Shown: piece after piece, positions 57,002 through 64,000 of the stretch | How positions within the stretch are numbered: position 1 is the stretch's first letter | How the letters are laid out: the number at the start of each line of letters is the position of its first letter | Notes under the pieces: generated by a model | Told to the model about the DNA's origin: nothing | What the model saw: only the letters and a program-made list of their open reading frames with translations | Databases searched by the model: none | Translations under genes and position numbers: made by a program | Source: CAVXTT01 sp963764685 | GTDB lineage: Bacteria; Bacteroidota; Ignavibacteria; Ignavibacteriales; Ignavibacteriaceae | Length of the DNA stretch: 64,000 bases | Reading direction: 5' to 3' | NCBI GenBank assembly: GCA_963764685.1 | Contig: CAVXTT010000019.1 | Span: 186,001 to 250,000, forward strand

Positions 57002-59356
57002 CTACTTCTGCTCCGTCCTCTTTATGATCTCATTCTGCAGCTCGGTTGAGAGATCGACAAAGTAATCACTGTATCCGGCAACCCTGACGATCAGATCCCT
57101 GTATTTCTGAGGATTGCATTGTGCATCCTTAAGGGTCTCAGCATCAACAACATTGAATTGTATATGATGACCATTCAGGCTGAAATATGTACGTATAAGC
57201 CCGACAAGTTTTTGAATATCTTCATCCCTCTCGAGAAGCTGCGGTGTGAATTTTTGATTCAGCAGGGTACCGCCTGTCCTTAAGTGATCGATCTTTGCTG
57301 CCGATTTAATAACTGCAGTGGGACCTTTCATATCTGCTCCCTGTACAGGAGAAATTCCTTCACTTAACGGCTCGCGGGCAAGGCGCCCATCAGGAGTAGC
57401 CCCTGTCATGCTTCCGAAATATACGTGACAGGTAGTTGGCAGAAGATTTATTCTGAACTGTCCCCCTTTATAGTTGGGTCTCCCGTCTACAAGATTGAAG
57501 AAGGCCTCAAAGACGGTCTTAGTAATGTTATCGGCATAATCATCATCATTGCCGTACTTAGGAGTTTCATTCAGAAGTTTATCCTGCAATACGCTGTCTG
57601 CATAATTATTTTTTATTCCCTTCAGAAGCTCCGTCATAGTTACTTTCTTTAGATCGAAGACATTATACTTTATTGATGCAAGTGAATCGGTAATTGTTCC
57701 TATCCCCACTCCCTGAATGTATGATGAGTTATATCTTGCTCCTCCGCTGTTGTAATCCTTTCCCTTCTTAATGCAGTCATCGATTAACACTGAAAGGAAA
57801 GGTGCGGGCATATTCTCAGCATACAGCTTTTCGATAAGAAGATTTCCTTTGATCTTTATATCAATAAAATGTTTCAGCTGTTCGCAGAATGCAGTAAATA
57901 GCCTGCTATAGGAAGTAAAATTCAGAGGGTCGCCGGTTTTAATTCCTATCTGCCTGCCTGTTAAAGGATCGGTACCATTGTTTAAAGTTATTTCCAGAAC
58001 CTTCGGAAGGTTAAAATAACCTGTAAGAATATATGCCTCTTTACCGAATGCTCCTGTTTCAACACATCCGCTTGCACCGCCGCATCTTGCATCCTCAATT
58101 GTTTTTCCCTGCCGCATCATTTCTGCAATAATAGCTTCACTATTAAATATACTGGGCTGTCCATAACCTGTTCTAATTATCTTTAATGCCCTGTGAATAT
58201 ATTTGTCGGGATTCTTTCTGCTTACCTGTATCATCGAGCCGGGCTGAAGAAGACGCATCTCTTCAATTACATCAAGTATTAAGTATGTAAGTTCATTTAC
58301 TCCGTCATCACCTTCGGGAGTCACGCCTCCCAGGTTTATTAAACAGAAATCTGTATATGTGCTGCTCTCCTTTGCTGTTACTCCCACCTTAGGAGGTGCC
58401 GGCTGGTTATTGAACTTTATCCAGAAACTCTGAAGCAGTTCCCGTGCAAATTCCTTTGTTAAGGCTCCGGATTTTATATCTTTTAAATAGAAGGGGCAAA
58501 GGTGCTGATCCAGTCTTCCGGGATTAAATGAATCCCACGTATTCAGTTCAGTAATTACCCCAAGATGAATAAACCAGTAATACTGTAGTGCTTCCTGGAA
58601 TGTCTCCGGTGCATAAGCAGGTACTTTGCTGCACACGGCAGCCATATAATTAAGTTCATCCTTACGAATTGTATCTGTTTCATCAGCAGCCTTTTCTTTT
58701 AATAAGCGGCTGTATCTTTCTGCAAAGCTTATCACTGCTCCGGCAGCTATACTCATAGCCTTAAGCTGTTCAATCTTTTCTTTATCGCCTTCCGCTAAAG
58801 ATCCATCAAGCATTCCAATTCTGGAGTTGATCTCCTCTATAAAAGATGTGAGTCCCCGTTCATATATTTTACCGTCTGCTACAGTATGTCCCGGAGCTCT
58901 CTGCTCCATAAATTCGGTGAATATTCCTGCTGCATATGATTCCTTCCACTGCTCATCTGCTTCGCTAAATATTCTTTCCCGCATCGACTTCCCCTGCCAG
59001 AAGGGAATCACTTCTTCCAGAAGTTGTTTTCTTGTCGGTTCATCAACTTTATATGGTATCTTTTCCCTACTGTTTAGAAGATCAAGGTCTTCCAAGGAAT
59101 GAATGCAAAGCTCGGGATATGTTGAAGCAGCTTTAGGAGCCGGACCTCTTTCCCCAACGATAAGCTCTCCTTCACTGAGGTACAATTTTTTGTTAAGGAG
59201 AATATGTTTGAATGCAAGGGCGCGTTCAACAGGTATAGACAGTACACCCGGTCTGATTGATTTATAGAATTCCGTTAATAACATCCCTCTTTCTGCAGAA
59301 ATTGAGGGAAGTGCAGCAAGTGATTCTTCTCTTAGCTTTTTTATTCGTTCAGTCAT
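57002..59356 (-). CDS. Glycyl radical enzyme, dehydratase type (HypD-like)
   Basis: A 784-aa protein starting at ATG 59356 (MTERIKKLREE), chosen because GGAGGA precedes it; a longer frame adds 15 implausible residues. The active-site segment GGASGCVETGAFGKEAYIL places Cys431 and Glu433 on adjacent sites, the C-x-E arrangement of diol-dehydratase-type glycyl radical enzymes. The C-terminal RVAGYSDYF holds the glycyl radical residue. The residues near the active site, including TWDSFNPGR, look like those of trans-4-hydroxyproline dehydratase, but glycerol or other dehydratases cannot be excluded. It would be radical-activated and oxygen-sensitive, so expressed under anoxia. The activase gene lies one base upstream. 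Confidence 0.85.
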   Translation of the reverse strand: MTERIKKLREESLAALPSISAERGMLLTEFYKSIRPGVLSIPVERALAFKHILLNKKLYLSEGELIVGERGPAPKAASTYPELCIHSLEDLDLLNSREKIPYKVDEPTRKQLLEEVIPFWQGKSMRERIFSEADEQWKESYAAGIFTEFMEQRAPGHTVADGKIYERGLTSFIEEINSRIGMLDGSLAEGDKEKIEQLKAMSIAAGAVISFAERYSRLLKEKAADETDTIRKDELNYMAAVCSKVPAYAPETFQEALQYYWFIHLGVITELNTWDSFNPGRLDQHLCPFYLKDIKSGALTKEFARELLQSFWIKFNNQPAPPKVGVTAKESSTYTDFCLINLGGVTPEGDDGVNELTYLILDVIEEMRLLQPGSMIQVSRKNPDKYIHRALKIIRTGYGQPSIFNSEAIIAEMMRQGKTIEDARCGGASGCVETGAFGKEAYILTGYFNLPKVLEITLNNGTDPLTGRQIGIKTGDPLNFTSYSRLFTAFCEQLKHFIDIKIKGNLLIEKLYAENMPAPFLSVLIDDCIKKGKDYNSGGARYNSSYIQGVGIGTITDSLASIKYNVFDLKKVTMTELLKGIKNNYADSVLQDKLLNETPKYGNDDDYADNITKTVFEAFFNLVDGRPNYKGGQFRINLLPTTCHVYFGSMTGATPDGRLAREPLSEGISPVQGADMKGPTAVIKSAAKIDHLRTGGTLLNQKFTPQLLERDEDIQKLVGLIRTYFSLNGHHIQFNVVDAETLKDAQCNPQKYRDLIVRVAGYSDYFVDLSTELQNEIIKRTEQK

Positions 59357-59357
59357 T

Positions 59358-60161
59358 TTATCCTCCAACTGTTGCAGGCAGTCCCGCCGAAGTAAATGCA
59401 CCCAATATCTTTTCTATTTCCCGGGATGATGGAGATTCGATACCGGATAAATGATACTCCTTATTTAATTTCCTGTATTTCCCTTTTGCGGAGTTATGGT
59501 ACGGAAGAAGATTTATACTCTCTATGTTTTTTAACGCAGATATCATCTCAATGATTTTATTAATATTCTCTTTGCTATCATTTATGGAAGGGATAACAGG
59601 AATACGGATAAAGATCTTTTTTCCGAATGAGGTTAATTTCTTAAGATTGGCGATAATCAGCTTGTTAGATACACCGGTATATTTCTTATGAAGTTGCTCA
59701 TCGGCGATCTTGATATCGAAAAGGAAAAGGTCAGTATAATCATAAATTGACTCAAACAATTCAAATGGAGCATAGCCGGAAGTGTCAACAGCGGTATGGA
59801 TATTAGACTGCCTGCACATCTGAAGCAGTTTCATCAGAAAGTCCGGTTGCATAAGCGGCTCTCCTCCCGAAAATGTTACACCGCCGCCGGATTGATCATA
59901 GAAGGGGGCATCTTTAAGTATCTCTTCAAAAACCTTATCAGCCGTAACTTCCATCCCGATACTATCCCTGCTGCAGGAGTAACTGTAATAACTCCATCTG
60001 TCGGAAGGTTCGATCTTTTCCGGTTTAAGATTACGGCTTTCGGGATTATGACACCAGAGGCAGTTTAAGGGACATCCTTTGAAGAAGACAGTTGTACGTA
60101 TTCCTGGTCCATCATTGATGGAGTATTTTTTTATATCGAATATGTAGCCTGTTTCTTTCAC
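59358..60161 (-). CDS. Glycyl radical enzyme activase (radical SAM)
   Basis: A 267-aa radical SAM enzyme with the [4Fe-4S] motif FKGCPLNCLWCHNPE (CxxxCxxC, about residues 28-36) and GGVTFSGGEPLMQP, which binds S-adenosylmethionine. It makes the radical on the glycine of the enzyme encoded next. Many dehydratase-type activases carry an extra ferredoxin-like insertion with two more clusters; here only a short stretch (YYSYSCSRDSIG) with one Cys lies at that place, so the insertion appears reduced to a remnant. Function should still be possible, as the catalytic cluster is intact. The gene precedes and nearly abuts the glycyl radical enzyme gene (1-nt gap). Confidence 0.88.
   Translation of the reverse strand: MKETGYIFDIKKYSINDGPGIRTTVFFKGCPLNCLWCHNPESRNLKPEKIEPSDRWSYYSYSCSRDSIGMEVTADKVFEEILKDAPFYDQSGGGVTFSGGEPLMQPDFLMKLLQMCRQSNIHTAVDTSGYAPFELFESIYDYTDLFLFDIKIADEQLHKKYTGVSNKLIIANLKKLTSFGKKIFIRIPVIPSINDSKENINKIIEMISALKNIESINLLPYHNSAKGKYRKLNKEYHLSGIESPSSREIEKILGAFTSAGLPATVGG
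59361..59366 (-). promoter_or_regulatory. Ribosome binding site that sets the glycyl radical enzyme start
   Basis: On the minus strand GGAGGA lies 4 nt before ATG 59356. It overlaps the last codons of the activase, so translation of the two genes is probably coupled. Confidence 0.75.
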
Positions 60162-60240
60162 ATTATCCTTCTTTCATTGTACAAATTTAAGGAAAAAGAA
60201 GGTCAGTGTTTCAGCGGGTCAGGGATTCAGTAGAATATAA

Positions 60241-61619
60241 TTAAATAAGTCCGTCTGAATCGCCATTTTCTTTCTTGATAAGCTCGGGCTTATACTCATA
60301 AGCTTTGTTGCTTTCGACGGAAGCAAGATTGATCTTTCCTTCTTTAATAAATTTATACAGAAGGTCTTTCTCAATGAGGTAATAGAACTGCCGTCTGAAC
60401 TCATCGAGATGAAATACCGCAGGTAGCAGCATATTTAGCCAGCTCGTGGGGGTCTTCAAAATCAGCCTGGTTAAGTCTGAGCATATAACGACGGGCAATG
60501 TAAAATGACTCTGAACTTGGATCAACGAGACGTACCCTGGTTCTCTTGGTAGCCGGGTCAATTATATCCTGAAAATATAAAGGTACAAAACGACCGTTCT
60601 GTATTGAGACCATAGCACCGTTACCGCCGTTCAGTATGAACTGTGCAGCAGCAAAACCCAAGATCGCGTGTATATTCCATATCAAATGGAATAGGGTCAG
60701 CACATCTGAGTTCATAACCAATGTTCTTAGCTACAATGGTTGACTTTATTTTAAAAGCTTTAAGCCTTTCCTGTACTTTATACTTGAGTATCTCGCCGAA
60801 GTTTATTTCTGCTATCCTGATGTTATCGTGTGCATCCCGTTCAACATTAACCAGGGTTTCAAGAGCTGTCGGATCAAGATGCTCCACAAGCCCCTCAGCG
60901 ATTATTGCGACACCATCGGATCTCCCGTAGCTTAATCTTTTAATAATAGCTCCTACAAGAATATCAACTATATGATCCATTGATATCTGCTTTTCTGAAA
61001 ACTCTTCAGGTATCAGTGTTAAAGTTGCTCCCGTAGCCTTGCCGATCCCTAATGCAAGATGTCCTGCTTTCCTTCCCATTGATACAACAAAGTACCACCT
61101 TGAGGTTGTCTGGGCATCTACCATTAAATTCTTTACTACTTCTACTCCTATATGTCTTGCAGTCTGAAAGCCGAAAGTAGAGATACCGTGGGGAAGATCA
61201 AGATCGTTATCTATGGTTTTGGGGACGTGCACTACCCTTATTCTGCCGGCTGCCATCTCTTCCACTTTAAGGGCACTGAACGCTGTATCATCTCCGCCTA
61301 TGGTAATAAGTTTATCAACATTTAATCTTAGAAGTGATGTAACTGTATTTTCAAGATGTTTTTTATCCTTGGTAGGATTATTCCTTGCAATGCCGATATA
61401 TGATCCGCCGCGGAAATGAATACGGCTGACATTATGAATAGTCAATTCTTTGGTATGAGATATATCCCCCTGCATTATCCATTTAAAGCCGTCCTTTATA
61501 CCTATGATATCTATTCCTTCAAGAGCCCCCCTGATCGTAGCAGCTCCTATCACGCTGTTTATACCAGGAGCAGGTCCTCCGCCCACCAGTATGGCAAGTT
61601 TTTTTGGTGCAATCGTCAT
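60241..61619 (-). CDS. 6-phosphofructokinase, PPi-dependent type (two frameshifts)
   Basis: About 458 aa from ATG 61619 (MTIAPKKLAILVGGG), corrected at two sites. Substrate motifs are IGGDDTAFSA and PKTIDNDL. In ATP-dependent enzymes the first is GGDGS and the second GTIDNDI; Asp in the first and Lys in the second are features of PPi-dependent enzymes, so it would make fructose 1,6-bisphosphate with pyrophosphate and could act reversibly. One extra base in the G3T4 run at 60654-60660 breaks RDLGF from AAAQFILNGGNGAM. Another near 60405 breaks GISS from DEFRRQFYYLIEKD. Removing one base at each point restores a normal protein. It lies 79 nt upstream of the activase gene and 21 nt after the helicase gene. 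Confidence 0.88.
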
Positions 61620-61640
61620 TAAAATCTTATCCAATATATG

Positions 61641-63824
61641 TTACAATACCTTGAGCTTGGCAAACTTAAGCATCAGTTGCTTTACATTATTTCCTTCAAA
61701 CACTACGGTGGCTTTCTGCATATCTCCGGCTCCGGATACTATAGTTACTTTACCCAGACCGAATTTATCATGCATTACCCTGCTGCCGGGTCTTATATTA
61801 TTATTTTCCTGATTAAAATCAATATAGTCAACTGTCTGAAAATATTCATAGTACATCTCTTTCTTGGTCTTTCTCTGGTTCCCCTTCTTTCCTACAGCAC
61901 CGTTTATCTCGCTTATTGTATCAGGATCAACTTCATCGATGAAACGGGACCTGCTCTGGTAGGCAACCTCACCAAAACGGTAACGCGATCTTGCATGGGA
62001 TAAATAAACTTTATTCTTTGCACGTGTAACTGCAACATAGAATAAACGTCTTTCCTCTTCAAGAGATGCATCGGCACTAAACCGGTTCGATAAAGGAAAA
62101 ATATCCTCCTCGAGACCAGACACAAATACAATCGGGAACTCCAATCCTTTGGCACTATGTACGGTCAGCATAGTAACTACATTCTTTTCCTCATCATAAT
62201 TATCAACATCGGAGATCAGGGAAACATCTTCCAGGTAATCCTCAAGTTTTGCCTCCTTATTTGAAGTAGAAAATTCACTTAGCGCCGAAAGCAGTTCGTT
62301 AATATTCTCCAGCCTGCTTATAGATTCAGGCGTGTTTTCCTCCTTAAAGATTCTTAGTATACCGAGCTCATCAACAAGTGCCCGGGATAATTCACCAACG
62401 GAAAGCTGGGTCCTGAGACTTATATATTTTTCCAGCAAAAGCCTGAAGTTCTTAACATTCTTCTGAATTCTTTCTTTAATATCGATAACTTCAAACACAC
62501 GCGACATAGTATCGAACATACTTATATTATGACGTCTGGCGAAAGTGATCATTCTTTTTATTGTAGTAAGTCCAATTCCCCTCTGCGGGAAATTCATAAT
62601 TCTAAGCAGACTCTCCTCATCATTCTGATTTGAGATTACCCTGAGGTAAGCAATTACATCCTTGATCTCTTTTCTCTTATAAAATTCGAGTCCGCCTATT
62701 ATCCTGTATGGGATCCTTTCTCTCCTGAAGATATCTTCAAGTGCTCTTGATTGAGCATTCGTTCTGTAGAGAATTGCAAAGTCTTTTAATGATATCTTCT
62801 TTTTGCTGATATCCTGTTTAATATATTTTGCTATCTGGTAAGCTTCATCTTTTTCATCGGAACATTTTACAAGTGTCAGCAGTTCGCCGTCATTGTTCTC
62901 TGTCCACAGAGTTTTAATTATCTGCGACTTATTATTCTTGATAACGGAATCAGCTGCCTTCAGAATATTCTTTGTAGACCGGTAATTTTGTTCAAGCCGG
63001 AAGATCTTATGCTTAGAGAAATCCTTCTGGAAGTCTTTCATATTGCCTATGTTAGCTCCACGCCAGCTATAAATGCTCTGGGCATCATCCCCGACAACAC
63101 TCACCTTCCCTTCCCTGGATACAAGCATTTTCATCAATTCGTATTGTGCTTTGTTAGTATCCTGGAATTCATCTACAAGTATAAAACTGAATTTCTTCTT
63201 GTATTTCTGATGTATTTTAGGGTTTGTCTCGAATAGTTCAATGGGTTTTAAGAGCAGGTCATCAAAATCCATCGCATTATTCTCAACAAGGCGCTTCTGG
63301 TACTCATCGTAGATATCAGCAATCTTCTCATCAGAAAATGAATGGACCAGCTTTTTCCTGAATTCCCCCGGCATGATCATATGGTTCTTGGCAAAACTTA
63401 TTCTGTGTCTTACAGAATTTGGAGTAACGGTATCAAGGTCAATATTGAAAAAACTAATAATATTGGATACCAGGGAGAGAGAATCTTCAGTATCATAGAT
63501 AGAGAAGTTGTTAGCATAATTGATGTTTTTTGCCTCAATACGCAGTATTTTAGCAAAAATTGAATGGAACGTACCCATCCATAGAAGGGATGATTTGGCA
63601 CCAATCAGGTGCTTGATGCGCTCCTTCATTTCGTTTGCCGCTTTATTTGTAAAGGTAAGGGCAAGCAGGCTCTCAGGCTCATATCCCTGATCAACCAGGT
63701 AGGCAATTTTATAAGTTAAAACTTTAGTTTTTCCCGACCCGGCGCCCGCAACCACAATCTGGGGACCATCAATGAACTCTACAGCTTTTTTCTGGTCCGG
63801 ATTAAGTGATTTAAGATTAATCAT
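61641..63824 (-). CDS. UvrD/PcrA-type ATP-dependent DNA helicase
   Basis: A 727-aa SF1 helicase from ATG 63824 (MINLKSLNPDQKK), preceded by an AGAGG ribosome binding site; an upstream in-frame ATG would add 44 residues of unlikely sequence. Motifs: Q-motif NPDQKKAV, Walker A GAGSGKT, FTNKAANEM, motif II VDEFQDTN, GDDAQSIYSWRGA, LEQNYRST, and VTMLTVHSAKGLEFP with the terminal YVAVTRAKNKVYLS. It acts in nucleotide excision and mismatch repair, and in removing recombination intermediates. A C-terminal region with GSRVMHDKFGLGKV resembles the Tudor-like domain that binds RNA polymerase in PcrA. It reads toward the phosphofructokinase gene on the same strand. Confidence 0.94.
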   Translation of the reverse strand: MINLKSLNPDQKKAVEFIDGPQIVVAGAGSGKTKVLTYKIAYLVDQGYEPESLLALTFTNKAANEMKERIKHLIGAKSSLLWMGTFHSIFAKILRIEAKNINYANNFSIYDTEDSLSLVSNIISFFNIDLDTVTPNSVRHRISFAKNHMIMPGEFRKKLVHSFSDEKIADIYDEYQKRLVENNAMDFDDLLLKPIELFETNPKIHQKYKKKFSFILVDEFQDTNKAQYELMKMLVSREGKVSVVGDDAQSIYSWRGANIGNMKDFQKDFSKHKIFRLEQNYRSTKNILKAADSVIKNNKSQIIKTLWTENNDGELLTLVKCSDEKDEAYQIAKYIKQDISKKKISLKDFAILYRTNAQSRALEDIFRRERIPYRIIGGLEFYKRKEIKDVIAYLRVISNQNDEESLLRIMNFPQRGIGLTTIKRMITFARRHNISMFDTMSRVFEVIDIKERIQKNVKNFRLLLEKYISLRTQLSVGELSRALVDELGILRIFKEENTPESISRLENINELLSALSEFSTSNKEAKLEDYLEDVSLISDVDNYDEEKNVVTMLTVHSAKGLEFPIVFVSGLEEDIFPLSNRFSADASLEEERRLFYVAVTRAKNKVYLSHARSRYRFGEVAYQSRSRFIDEVDPDTISEINGAVGKKGNQRKTKKEMYYEYFQTVDYIDFNQENNNIRPGSRVMHDKFGLGKVTIVSGAGDMQKATVVFEGNNVKQLMLKFAKLKVL

Positions 63825-64000
63825 AAACCTCTGGAATTTTAGTTCGCAAATATATGCAAACAGACATCCAATGAAAAGGAAATAAAAAAGGGGTAGTACC
63901 GGATTTTGTCTATTTTTGCGGAAAATTACCTTTATCTTAAATTTTTGGAGGGGCAATACTTTCGTACTGTCCCTCCAAGTTCCCCCGGTTAAAGCCAGGT

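Overview
The window looks like a chromosomal segment from a member of the Ignavibacteria (Bacteroidetes/Chlorobi side of the tree). The evidence is three large secreted proteins ending in a type IX secretion (T9SS) sorting domain with the NYPNPFNP signature, moderate AT-richness, long same-strand operons with 4-nt ATGA overlaps, and several repeat families confined to intergenic gaps. Almost every gene is on the minus strand. Only a 76-aa orphan (17436) and an SRPBCC protein (46836) are convincingly on the plus strand. No rRNA, tRNA, CRISPR array, transposase or prophage gene was recognised.

Layout. 1-6.3 kb: one minus-strand run encoding a PrsW-like protease, an unknown protein, NadD, a sugar-nucleotide epimerase, MeaB, an acyl-CoA dehydrogenase and an acyl-CoA carboxyltransferase, suggesting branched-chain/propionyl-CoA metabolism. 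7.5-16.7 kb: a NatAB-like ABC exporter, a PAS sensor kinase, a nine-heme cytochrome with a T9SS tail, a channel-like two-TM protein and a CorA-type transporter. 18-20.7 kb: an SOS operon lexA-DUF72-dinB with a palindromic candidate operator. 21-28.2 kb: a T9SS beta-propeller protein, a STAS-like protein and a membrane-spanning sigma-54 activator carrying a periplasmic propeller sensor.

29-40.3 kb: a six-gene operon resembling a poly-N-acetylglucosamine-type exopolysaccharide system: KaiC-like ATPase, TPR/outer-membrane barrel, GT2 synthase, small membrane protein, membrane-anchored deacetylase and PAS/receiver hybrid. 41.3-46.6 kb: GH9 glucanase, fatty-acid hydroxylase and an M16 protease pair. 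48.2-51.1 kb: a further T9SS protein. 51.2-56.0 kb: a compact operon SGNH-(AMP ligase)-(ACP)-MBOAT whose parts match the Dlt acyl-transfer logic. 57-63.8 kb: glycyl radical enzyme and activase, a PPi-type phosphofructokinase and a UvrD/PcrA helicase.

Two cross-cutting observations stand out. First, ten genes are broken by thirteen frameshifts. Twelve are repaired by adding or removing one base, often in a short homopolymer; the meaB break fits a one-base removal or a two-base addition. This points to sequence error rather than gene decay, so I annotate these genes at full length. Second, the intergenic gaps carry distinct repeat families: 11-bp-period tandem arrays with an inverted head (four related loci plus one unrelated in sequence), palindromes whose arms covary, and a roughly 133-bp tandem repeat upstream of the exopolysaccharide operon. 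Functions are inferred from motifs read by eye; no database search was possible.
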